The notes under the pieces: model-generated
Told to the model about the DNA's origin: nothing
The model's input: the letters and a program-made list of their open reading frames with translations, nothing else
Databases searched by the model: none
Shown here: positions 30,787-40,894 of the stretch, one piece after another
Position numbering within the stretch: the first letter of the stretch is position 1
How the letters are laid out: each line of letters begins with the position of its first letter
Source of the DNA: Xiphias gladius
Taxonomy: Eukaryota; Chordata; Actinopteri; Istiophoriformes; Xiphiidae
Direction: 5' to 3'
DNA: 64,000 bases
Assembly (NCBI RefSeq): GCF_016859285.1
Contig: NC_053417.1
Location: forward strand, 25,987,206 to 26,051,205
Program-made: the position numbers and the translations under genes

Positions 30787-31734
30787 CTAGGGGTGATGAT
30801 AAAGGTTCCTGACACTCTGATGAGCTCGCCGGAGCAGCTGTTTGAGCTGAGATAGAGTGTCTTTGTTTCCATGGAGGTAAACCAGAGGGTTGAGAGCGCT
30901 GTTCAGACACACGAGGCCACGACTTATCTGATGAGCAATGTAGACTCCATTAGACCACTCATGGCACATCTTCCGTTTGGTCAGAACTCTTGACCACAGA
31001 TTTAGGTTCTTTAATACATGATAGGGGATGTAACAAATGGAGAAGAGAAGGATCAAAATGAACAACAACTTCAAGCATTTTTGTTTCAGTACCTTGTCAG
31101 TGCTATTTGTGGAGCAGAGAACAACAATCACATGTCCGTAGCAGCCCAGCGTGATGAGGAATGGGATACAAAACCCAGTTAGTGTCCACCAAAGTCTGTA
31201 TTTCAGGTAATCCTCAACAAACATATTATTGGTCGACTCGTAGCATGTCTCAGACTTGTTTCTAGATGTTTTGGTGTAGAACACGTCTGGAAGACTTTGA
31301 ACACCCACCAACAGCCAAACCATGACTGAGATAGCCACAGAATGGGTGACAGTTATTCTTCCCATCACTCTCAGCGGATGGACAATAGCCAGGTACCTGT
31401 ACACACTTATACAAGTAAGGAATCCAATGCTGCCATATAGGTTCAGGTTGAAGCAGAATCTTGTTATCTTGCAGAATGCGTCTCCGAAGATCCACTTGCT
31501 CCTCATGAAGTAGTACACCATCAAAAATGGGAGCGTGGTCAGATACAAAATATCTGCAAGTCCCAGGTTGAGAACAAACACATTGACGAGCCCCAGTTTC
31601 TTCCAGTTCTGCAGCAAAGACTTCAGCCCCCATCCATTAGCTACCAGACCAACGATGAATACTAAGATGTAAACAGGAGGCAGGAATCTTCCTGTAAAGT
31701 CAAAGCTGACACGAGGACAAGATGTGTTATTCAT
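30787..31734 (-). CDS. P2Y1-like nucleotide receptor, array copy 4 (older paralogue)
   Basis: 315 aa starting MNNTSCPRVSFDFTG, with a TTTTCCAG acceptor immediately before the ATG leader, so at least one 5' exon is likely spliced on. It has the same receptor landmarks: TM2 LADILYL with Asp, SVYRYLAIVHPL, YIPYHVLK, SRGLVCLNSALNPLVYL. ECL2 is TSRNKSETCYESTNNMF, and the cytoplasmic tail is different and shorter (GNKDTLSQLKQLLRRAHQS, ending NLYHHP). Its 3' and 5' flanks do not match the 3.6-kb unit, so it predates the recent duplications. Yet TM3-TM4 and TM6-TM7 are very close to copies 1-3, suggesting sequence exchange. Confidence 0.88.
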   Translation of the reverse strand: MNNTSCPRVSFDFTGRFLPPVYILVFIVGLVANGWGLKSLLQNWKKLGLVNVFVLNLGLADILYLTTLPFLMVYYFMRSKWIFGDAFCKITRFCFNLNLYGSIGFLTCISVYRYLAIVHPLRVMGRITVTHSVAISVMVWLLVGVQSLPDVFYTKTSRNKSETCYESTNNMFVEDYLKYRLWWTLTGFCIPFLITLGCYGHVIVVLCSTNSTDKVLKQKCLKLLFILILLFSICYIPYHVLKNLNLWSRVLTKRKMCHEWSNGVYIAHQISRGLVCLNSALNPLVYLHGNKDTLSQLKQLLRRAHQSVRNLYHHP

Positions 31735-33624
31735 TCTGTCCCCTGGAAAACAGTTGGTAGAATTCCTTCACTTGGTGAGTGTGCTGATCTCCTCTACAGT
31801 TAGAAACAGAATAGGTAACTCTGAGGAGACTTCCCGTTTTACGCCTCGCTCTCTACACGCTACATTTGATCTTTTTAACCTGCAAGTATCCCGGAAACAA
31901 AATGAGTTAGCTGGTGTCACAGATGGTGTCACAGCTGGAGCACGAGCAGGGAGGAACCAAGCACAGACACACAGGCAGTCTGGTTAGTGAAGGCAGTGAA
32001 GTGACTTAAGAGCATAAGTAAGGGAGACCAGGCTTACAGGCAGGCAGGCAGGTAACAGACGGCGGGTAGCAAAATACTGGTAGCAAGAAAGGTAACTAGA
32101 ACAAGAGCCTACAGCATAAACGGCACAAAGGGAGACACACTTAGAAATGTGAAACAATCTGGCAACTAACTGGAGAAAAAAAGGGCTAATATAAATACAG
32201 GGGAGCAAATGAGGGAAACGGGAAACAAGAGAAGGTCCAAGGATGTTGCAGACTCATACAGTCGAATCGACACCTCTTTAACACAGTTTGAACAAAAACC
32301 AAACATTATAACCTTCATGAAGGGAGGATTTTTTGCAAGACTTTTGGATTAGACTGCACTACGTTTAGCCAGGTGTACCTAACAAAATGACAACCGAGTG
32401 AATATAACAACAGGAGTTAAGACAGTTCTGTTTTTTGTGGCCTACCCCATACTGAAGGTAAAGCTTTCAAAATGCTTCGGCAGGTGTTAAGAGGCAGTAT
32501 ATGGATTCTAAAAATATACCTGTAGTACCCTGTTCGTGTTTTGCAGATTTGACTAAATTATGCTGAGAACAATTCAGTTTTTTGATGCAAGGGTGTTTTT
32601 TGCCCGATAGTTTGAAAACCCCCCAACTAAGGGATAAATTGCAGCGAAATTTGATACAGGCAATCATGTTCCCCTAAGAGTGAATTGCAATAAATTCTTT
32701 GGTGACGCCCACCAAGTTTTTCATGTTGGATTTATAAATTAATTGTAAAATGTGCACTGGAATGATTTTAACCAGTTCTGAGTGATTAGGAACAAGCAGA
32801 AATGGACAAGACAAGGTCTGGAACATACCTCAAATCAAGAAAATAATGGCACACAACTTACACTTTTAACGGTCTGATGTGAAGCTCATCCCTGAAAATG
32901 ATCAAAATGTGTAAAACAAAAATTCTGAACCCTTGATAGAAGCCGTATTTGCCGCAGCGCCTCAGCAGCAGAACAGATGTCAGTAGATGTCAGGATGTCT
33001 GTCAAGGTCATGTGGTCATGTAAACAAGAAAAATCATGTTCATAAGAAAAAAAAAACTTGACTTCTGTGGTTTGGTGTATTTCTGTGAGCTTCAAACATG
33101 TTTTTAAACAGCTTATCAGCAGTCGGAAGGGAAGTAGTAGTGAAAGTACAGTGAAATGTTGGGAAACGGCATATAAAAAGCTACAGTATGTACAAAATAA
33201 ACACAACCATATAAACCTATGAATACTGTATGGAGATGAAAAAATATATATCATTAACACAAAAAATCATCGGGAGTACAGCTGCAGGACATGTGTGAAA
33301 TATTGACATTTTTCACTATACATAAGACACATCTGTCTGGAATTATTTACAGCAAAACAGGAAAATGAAGAAATAAGTGCAATGTTATCCGACTACAAAC
33401 ACACAAACAAAACTAAACAAGTTAAAAGTTGCATTGCTCATGTCAGAGAACAAGATCTGTCAACGCAGTGGTCAGAGTCACTCTGTGGAATTTCTATCAA
33501 ACACATACGTATTTTTAATTCACTGAAATTTGTTCTTCATGTCTTTAGAAATATCTTTATGACCAAATTAACATCATGGTCAGCCGTCCTCAATTCATTT
33601 TTTTAGTTTTTTTTTTTTATTTAG
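31735..33624. other. Intergenic, retroelement-like remnant near the start
   Basis: 31927-32260 begins TGTCACAGCTGG and, read on the minus strand, is a pyrimidine-rich block with CCTGCCTGCC repeats ending in CAGCTGTGACA. It resembles the LTR-like class represented by 16577-17170, but the opposite end and any target duplication could not be fixed. It is an old, broken fossil at best. The remainder (32270-33620) is AT-rich with no coding signal. Confidence 0.35.
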
Positions 33625-34322
33625 GTGACAAAATTTTATTTGAATTACAAAAAATTCTTCGTCTGGACCGAGATACAATTACGCAGAATTACTCAGATTT
33701 AATTGGCCCTCTCGGTAAAACAAATTTGAAACCCAGTGTATAAAAAAATCTTGGGATTACTTCTGATCCTAACATAAATATTAAGCTACATATGACTGGT
33801 CCGGTCCTGACTTGTCCGTTTAAGGAAAACTGCCGGTGCTGCTTCAACCTAAAGACTTGGGAAAAAGTCAACCGTGTTGTTGTTTTGTTTGTTTTTTTTA
33901 TCTCATCACACCTCGACTTCTGTAAAATGCTTCTTACAGAAACACCTAAACGACACGTGACACCAGTTTTAGTTCCTCACTGTTGGCTCCCCGTCTCTCT
34001 CCGAGGACTGAGGAGTTTAAAATGTTACTTTTGACATACGAGACAGTACATGATCAGGTACCTTTGTGCGTCATGGCGTTGTTGTGCTCCGTGATATCTG
34101 GGAGGAAAAATCTCAGAGAAGCCAAATCTAGTGCACATCTTTAAAAAGAATCTTAAAGCTCACTTGTTTCCTTATTTCTATAAGTTTTACTTTGTGGGTT
34201 ATACACTTATTTACCCTTGTTTTATATATAAATCTTCTCTGACTCCTTTTCGTTTTTCCTGTAAAGCACTTCTGTTTCGAAAAGTGCTACATACTGTAAA
34301 TAAAGTTTGCTTACTTGCTTGA
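33625..34322 (+). mobile_element. L2-type LINE, 3' fragment of the reverse-transcriptase ORF and tail
   Basis: Read with frame changes, the plus strand gives LIGPLGKTNLKPSV and NLGITSDPNINIKLHM, an FISSHLDFCK block, then HVTPVLVPHCWLPVSLR and IFKKNLKAHLFPYFYK. This is the characteristic C-terminal end of fish L2-clade reverse transcriptases. It ends in AATAAAGTTTGCTTACTTGC, a typical L2 tail. Only the last ~0.7 kb is present, as with most 5'-truncated LINE insertions, and it carries several stops and shifts, so it is inactive. Confidence 0.75.
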
Positions 34323-34629
34323 TTTGCCAAATGATTGTGGTTCTTGGATAAGGCCAAAAACCAGCAAAACAATAGCATCCCAAGCTGCGGGACTACAAAG
34401 GAGCAATGAATAAGTGCAGACTGAGGTTGTCCATACGTGAAGATCAACATTCATCACAGCTCAATCAGAGTTTTTCATCTACAATGATCATTTTCTCTTT
34501 CAAGGTCCATTGATGAGAGGATGCCTCAGTGGATCCGCCTGATGATACGTAAGGTTTCTCTCACTGTTCGGCCCCCGAATCAGTCAGTGAAGAGTCACGC
34601 TGTTCTCGTGCAGTTCTCGTACGGGCCGA

Positions 34630-37216
34630 TCAGGGCCTGTATCCCCAAAGAGCCGGGTTTCTGTACGGGGAGTAGGGGCAGTTGCTGTGACAGACACACG
34701 AGTGGATCATCATCACAGCTCGCTGCAGCAGTCTGCCAGAGGGGCAGCGGAAGGTCACCTCAGCAGTGGTGGTGTGGTAAGGTGTGCAGCAGCGAGAGTC
34801 GGTGCACTGTCCGCAGTACCGCAGCTGGTAGGCGTGAGTGCTGTAGCAGCCGTGGTGAACGAGCCGAATGGGCCCGGGCGATGTGTAGCTGGCCTTGCAA
34901 TGCCCCTGCGGTCACCAGTGGGGAAAACAGCATGCGCCCACACACACACACACACACACACACACAAGAGGTAAGTGAGAAGAGATAAACCCGGTTAGGG
35001 TGCAAAGATTGGAAAAAAATGTCTCTTTTCACCCAAATGTAGTCTACTTTCAACCTTGAATCCATGAAGTCCTTTCACCCACAAATCAGCAAATCAGTGC
35101 TTTACTGAAAAGGACTGAGTTATATAACCGCATCTGGGATACAACAGGGTTGCCAGACAGTGCTGGAAAACCCCAGATTACATTCGAAGACTTTTTTCTG
35201 TCCAGCGCTCTGTTTAAAACTCTTGCCTTCTGCAAAATCAGGGCATGGCAACTACAGTTTGGTTGAGCTTAGGGAAACACAGTGGTTATGGCCAATAAAA
35301 TGGGATTAAGGTATGGTTAAAGTAAGGCAACTTGGTTAACACCAGAGAAACCAACCCTGCTTAGGGTTGATGAAAAAGCAAAGGCTGATCTCAGGTCTCT
35401 GAAGTGAGTCCGACTCTGGTCTCCTGCACGAAGGCCTGACAACTTTGTGCGCTGGCACTGGACGTTGTCATTGTTCGTAAATTATGAGGCGCAGAGTCTT
35501 GGAGTAATTCCTACTGCAGGGTCTGGGCCGGTATTTTTTCAGTTTTTAGCAAGAACACCAGACTCTGTAATAAAAGTCTGTCGTAGCGCTTCCCGTTTTA
35601 ATTGGTGTTTAGCGGTTTCATTTTAGATTTGGTTGTGCCCACAGTAGCTCTAACTCTAAGAAATGTGTGCAAAGTCAGTTCTGTTACTATAATTGTGTGT
35701 TGCTGTGACTTCACCAGAGTCACAAAATCAGTTTTCACATCTCCTACCTGTGCTATTTAGCCACCGAGTCTGCCCTCAAGTTTTGAGGCCAAACTAAGAA
35801 AAACAAATTCCGCTTCCCTTTGTCATAGTGTATCAGCGCTGTACAGTGTATCAACACATAAAACCCAAACCGTTTTTCATGATTTGGACACGAGGGAAAA
35901 CCTAAACGCATGCAGCAGCAGAGTTAAGCAGCAGGAAGTAGCGTGTGGGTAGAGCTCACCATGGGTTTCCTGGGGGCTGGTTGGGCTGCATGGCAGGGCC
36001 GCACTTTGCAAAGTCGAGTCTCCATTTGTAGCTTGCAGGCAGGATTCTGGTTAGAAACCCGTGTGGAGACCCCAGCCCCGCAACTCTGGGAACAGGCACT
36101 CCACTGGGTGCTCTGCTCTTTACAGGTGGAGGCAGGTCGCGCCAGTTTGTTTAGAGGGTGATCCCTGGGGAGAGCGGGCCACAACCTATTGGGTCTCGTG
36201 GCTGGAGGGAAAAACAGATAAAACAATGACTAGAGTGAGAAGCAAATTCAAATCCCATTCACAGTCCATGTTGCAGCATGCCTGCATGCGGTGGTCCCAA
36301 GCCTGGTGGCGAGTAGTGATCATTAACGGTCTGATTTTAGAGGAACAGTTCGACGTTTTGGGAAACACGCTTTACTCGCTTCTTTGCCAGGAGTCAGGTG
36401 CAAAGATCGATACCACGCTCACGTGGTGAGCCTGGCTCTGTCCACAGGTAACAAATTGGCAACAATAAAAGTCGACCAAATGAGCTATTAGCGGTTCCTG
36501 TTTGCAGCGTAGCCATGCTATGTACAGACAGCTGTCAATGGACTACTTTGACAATAACGAAAAATTGAAAACACGATGGTTCCAAGGCAAGTCCTGGACT
36601 TATAAGAAGGGGTTTATTTGAAGACGATTTCTGAGCAGATTTATGGAATTTTATTCACAATGGAAATCACAGACAATGATATCGGAGAGCGTAAGTCGCG
36701 GCGAATTTAAGAATAGGTGTAAAATGTGTGTGTGTGTCCAGATTTGACGGAGCGCCTTAATTGCCTCTATGCACAGTTTGCCACAGCCACTGGTGCAGCT
36801 CCGGCTGCTGACCGTGTTGATGGGCAGGGCAAACTACAACAAACAAATTCTTCTCTAAACTAAAATAGATGCTGACTAAACTTACTTACCCCAGTGAATC
36901 ACCCCCAGTAACTCTAACGTCTTATCTGACTGTTTTTTGCTTACAAAAAAAAAAAAAAAAAAAATTCAGTCCAGTCCAATGTTTTGGATTTTTGTGAATA
37001 TAAACATCCAAAGCAAATTTTCATTCCTCCCAAAACTAACAAATAAAAGTCATAATAATCAGCTGATTTTTCAGGCATGTCATGGCAGGATTTGTATTCA
37101 AGGACAAAATGTTCCTTTGCTTCTCTCATTATGTAGTTTGACTCAGACACTGTTTGGAATTCCAGATGTTTTTAGAGTGGCTTCATTTCCCTAACACAGC
37201 CCCTCTCGTTCTCTCC

Positions 37217-37263
<47 letters not shown>

Positions 37264-39975
37264 CTTTTAATGGAGTTATGTAGTCTCAATGTAGCTTCAT
37301 ATGTTTAATTATCTCACAGCTGCGGTTGGTTGTTGTTATGAAACTAGGAAAGTTGGTGACTGGAGAAAAAAAAAAAATATGTTTTGACTTCTCCAAAGTA
37401 ATCGGGGTTATATTTGGACTTTGGGAGTTTTCCTTTACCCAGACACACCCCAGTTTAATGCAAAAATGCCCCAGTAAAAACTTCCAGACATGACCACCAG
37501 TGACAAAGCTCGTACAAATGAGGGAAGGATTCCGTTGCCATGTGGACTGATCATCAGTGAGCAACAGCTGAAGCTGAGGAAGTAATACGGTCACACACAC
37601 ACACACACACACATCACATGGCCCCAGCACTCTGAAGCTGGAAAATGAAGTCACATAAAATTTACAGGAATAGTTCAGCATCTTGGGAACTACTCTCGTT
37701 TGTTTTCTTATAGAGAGTTTGATGATAAGATAGAACCCTTCATTTAAAGTCTAACATGAGGCTTCTATTGTATTTGACTGCTGCTGCTCCTGAGAAATTC
37801 ACTTTAAAACATGCATCGGCGGGTGTTCGATGCGTCTCTCCTTTCAAGGCGGATTTAACAATCATATAAATCATCCATCCATCCACCTGTGGAGTTTACC
37901 TGTGATTGCATCCTGAATGACCGTGTTCTCGAGGTTTTCACACACCCATTCCTTGCAGCATTTACCCGGCAGCCGGATATGTTGTGGGTTGGGACAGTCT
38001 GGAGTGGGAAGACGGCCGGTCATGGGACAAGCTGGCACGCAGGTCACCCCGCCACCTCTGCAGTGGCAGTAAGTGTCGCAGGAGGGCTGAAACGACTGGC
38101 CCTCATGGTAAGTGACGCCGTTGACTTCACAGCCCAGGTCCTGCTGACCTGTGGGGAACAAAGCACAGATGCTGTCTTTTCTCAACCACACCTGGACCTC
38201 GGATTGAAGTGGGAAAACTTAATAAGGAATCGAAAGGATTGAGTTAGGTGAAGAGAGAGCGGCGGGCGGTGGATGGATGCAGGTGGACATGGCAGAGGAA
38301 AATGAAAGAGAGAGGTGAGTACACAGGAGCCGCTGTCCTTGCCAACAGTTATGTTGTGTTACGGGAAACCAGGCCTCTCTACTGAGAAACTGAGGAGCCT
38401 GTTTTTCAATTCGCGAGTGTTGTCTCTGCAATCTATCATGTTCAAAGGGCAGTCATTAGAGGAAAAGTGTCAACAGCGGCCCTGAAAATAGAAGCTGAAA
38501 CGTTTTGGAGCTCTGGCACAGCACCACCGCCCGTCAGGCCTTCCTGCTCGGCTGAGCAGACTCTAAACATGAACTGTCTGTTTGTCCCGCTCGTGCAGAC
38601 TGGCTGAGGATCTATCACCCCCCCCCGTGGTTCCTCCACTCTGTCCTACCCACGCAGGCATGGGCCTGGTTGTTTTTTAGTTAGAAAAGGCACTCACTGA
38701 CACACTCCCCGGGGTCTCCGGGGAAGCTGGCGCTGTAGTCGCACTGCAGTCCCCTCTGGCCGTCGCAGGGAAGCATCTCAGTGCAGGACTCGCCTTGCTG
38801 CCTGGCACACACCTGGCAGCACCGGCAGCCATCCGGCACCAGTGGCACCCCTGCCGGGCACTGGGGGGAAGGACTGGGGCAAAGGCAGGGCCTGTCACAC
38901 AGCTGGCACAACACCTGCAAGGACAACATGCACGAAGGACAGGCTATAGAATGATAATGTAAAGTATAGAGCTAAAATGTATATATCAAAATCCTCATCA
39001 ATGCAGCCTCTGATATTGCTGTTATCACAACCACAATTATCTTGATCATCTAAAGGATTCATCTCCATATTACATGTTCATATTCTCAGAAACTGCACGT
39101 CGGTATCCAACACTGTCATGCCAAACCACTGTTTCCAATTACATGTATCTGATGGAGTCAAAACACAGGCAAGATATGGACCGTCTGTTCAAGGCTTCAT
39201 AACAAAGACAGTGTAAAAAAAAAAAAAGTCCACCACCTGTTTTCATGTGCTGCGCACCAAGGTGATCCCACTATCAAACATGCACTTAGTGCTAATCAAC
39301 TTTAAACCACTAAGCAACATGATCCCACCGATCATGTGGAAGAGAAAAATCTGTCCTTGAATATACAGACAATCTGGTGTCACGAGAGTTATGTAAACAT
39401 GATTTCGACCGAGCGACTTCGCCTCTCTTCAGGGCTGAAACGATCTGTCGACTGATTACGGAAAGTTAATCGCAAACTATTTTGATTTCCCTTAAGGTGC
39501 TGAAGTCCTTTTACAAGCAAAAATACCCCCAAATTCTCTATTTCCAGCTCGTCAGTGGCGAGGATTTGTCGTTTAGCGTGAAAAGAGACTGCATATGTTG
39601 GGGTTTTGGTCTGTTGGCCAGACAAAACAAGCAAAGACATCACCATAGCTTTAGTCAACTGTTGTGGGCATTTTTGTCACTATTTTACACCCAGCTCTCT
39701 ACGAGCTTATTTCTGTCCAGATAGTACGGCTGTAACCACTCTTCTCTTCTTCATTCAGGGTGGACAAGGAGATGTTGCCTATTTTCCAGCGCACGTAAAA
39801 TAAAAGGACTATAATTCATCGATAAGTGATCACACTGAGAAACAGTGATTTCCTGCACAGAAAATGTTTTCAACTGCGTTTCGACATTTATCAATTGTAA
39901 TAGTGAGCCAAGAAAAATCCCAGGAAATTGTTTGAATCCCATGCTTACACACTCTCTCGCTCGCTCGCTCGCTCG

Positions 39976-40033
<58 letters not shown>

Positions 40034-40182
40034 AACACATATGCACATAGTCACATAATAAAACACATAATCGACTCGTTTAGAAGTAACTGCTGTAGAT
40101 ATGAAGGAGCAGGCCTCACCTGTGTGGCCACACACAGCAGCAAAGCCACAGCAATCACACAGTCACACAGCAGTCGGTCCAT
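34630..40182 (-). CDS. ccn5: CCN family member 5 (WISP2-like), complete, with CT domain
   Basis: Secreted matricellular protein of 340 aa. Exons (minus): 40120-40182 signal peptide (MDRLLCDCVIAVALLLC); 38698-38914 IGFBP domain (residues 22-93, with GCRCCQVC); 37887-38148 VWC domain (94-180, CEVNGVTYHEGQSF...GKCCKEWVC); 35960-36164 TSP1 domain (181-249, WSACSQSCGAGVSTRVSNQN); 34630-34905 C-terminal cystine knot (250-340), with all ten cysteines visible and a TGA stop. The TRVSNQN string and the neighbouring ada gene point to CCN5; CCN4 or CCN6 are less likely. Mammalian CCN5 lacks the CT domain, so this is the ancestral four-domain form. Exon 3 needs the downstream donor CACAG|GTGGAT to stay in frame with exon 4; the better-looking ACAG|GTAAAC 13 bases earlier (37900) would shift the frame. 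Introns hold (CA)n tracts (34938-34965, 37226-37261, 37591-37612, 39984-40031) and repeats. Confidence 0.88.
35265..35360. repeat. R5 repeat remnant in ccn5 intron 4
   Basis: GGTTGAGCTTAGGG, GGTTATGGCC and GGTTAAAGTAAGGCAAC blocks match the style of 12630-12760. Short and degenerate. Confidence 0.3.
36330..36520 (+). repeat. R1 repeat copy in ccn5 intron 3
   Basis: GAGGAACAGTTCGACGTTTT, CACGCTTTACTCGCTTCTTT, GATCGATACCACGCTCACGT and then GAGCCTGGCTCTGTCC in the order of the family consensus. A weaker partial copy starts at 37665 (GGAATAGTTCAGCATCTTGG). Confidence 0.55.
39425..39850 (+). repeat. Dispersed fish repeat R3 in ccn5 intron 1
   Basis: Starts CAGGGCTGAAACGATCTGTC and ends near ATTCATCGATAAGTG, the two ends of a family that recurs at 55235-55520, 55640-55880, 56655-57040, 57775-58030 and 61450-61820. 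Most of those lie in ada introns. The internal core TATAAAATGTCAGAA seen in other copies is degraded here. Confidence 0.5.
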
Positions 40183-40289
40183 GGGGGCTTGTGTTGCTGA
40201 TGGAGCTCGGTCTGTCTCACTAACCTGTGTGACGGTGTGGTGCGACCAGTGCAGCTGTTTGCTAACTGCTCATTCTTGCGCTTGCTGAC

Positions 40290-40299
40290 ATTTATAAAG
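40290..40299 (-). promoter_or_regulatory. Probable TATA box of ccn5
   Basis: On the minus strand the sequence reads CTTTATAAATG, with TATAAA at 40291-40296, 109 bases upstream of the ccn5 start codon. That spacing leaves room for a short 5' UTR. Confidence 0.5.
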
Positions 40300-40400
40300 T
40301 CTGGACTCTGATGTCACGGGCTGACTACCGTGTAAACAGCCATTGGACCAGCATCAGAAATGTTTCACATTCCTCCTCCCTGCTCCCCATTTCCACTTCC

Positions 40401-40401
40401 A

Positions 40402-40470
<69 letters not shown>
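40401..40470. repeat. (CA)n microsatellite upstream of ccn5
   Basis: About 70 bases of uninterrupted CA between the ccn5 TATA box and the candidate plus-strand gene start at 40564. Reads as Thr/His or Val/Cys in six frames and codes for nothing. Confidence 0.95.
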
Positions 40471-40473
<3 letters not shown>

Positions 40474-40563
40474 TACACACCTCCACCCCCAGCTCTTTCC
40501 CCTCTTTTTCCTCTCCTCCCTCTCTTTCCAGTCTTGTGGCGCTCTAAGTTTACACAGCTCAAC

Positions 40564-40894
40564 ATGAGCCGAGGGAAGAAAAAGTCAAACAACCTCCAGG
40601 GCTTTTGTGGTGATGATTCTGATGTAAGTTGAAGAGATTTTATCTCGCTGGTGTTTTTAAAAGCTGCTGGTCAGTCAGATATAGTAGCTGATCTTTTGAA
40701 GAGATGGATATAGAGCAGATATTTCCACTATTTAATTTTTCATCCCAAAACCTAAAATACTTCTGAAACCCTAATGTGCAACTTCGGCCAGTTCTCAAAG
40801 GAGACTTAATCCTTCTCTTCCCTGTGGTTTCCATGGTGTCAGGGCAGCATGTCTGAGGTTGGCATGAACCCGAATCGTCGTGATTTCTTCTATT
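40564..40894 (+). CDS. Candidate 5' end of an unidentified gene, head-to-head with ccn5 (two exons)
   Basis: ATG at 40564 in good context (CTCAACATGAGC) opens a 20-codon exon (MSRGKKKSNNLQGF, then CGDDSD) ending at GAT|GTAAGT (40623). A pyrimidine-rich tract and TGTCAG acceptor at 40842 start a second exon that stays in frame (GSMSEVGMNPNRRDFFY) to a TAT T|GTAAGA donor at 40894. A basic start followed by an acidic Ser-rich stretch looks protein-like, but I do not recognise it and found no third exon. It would share its promoter region with ccn5, the ATGs being 382 bases apart. It could equally be chance splice-like sequence. Confidence 0.28.

Noticed and set aside
34521-34988. 155-codon plus-strand ORF
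   Set aside because: It is the antisense of ccn5 exon 5, whose minus-strand cystine-knot pattern is unmistakable.
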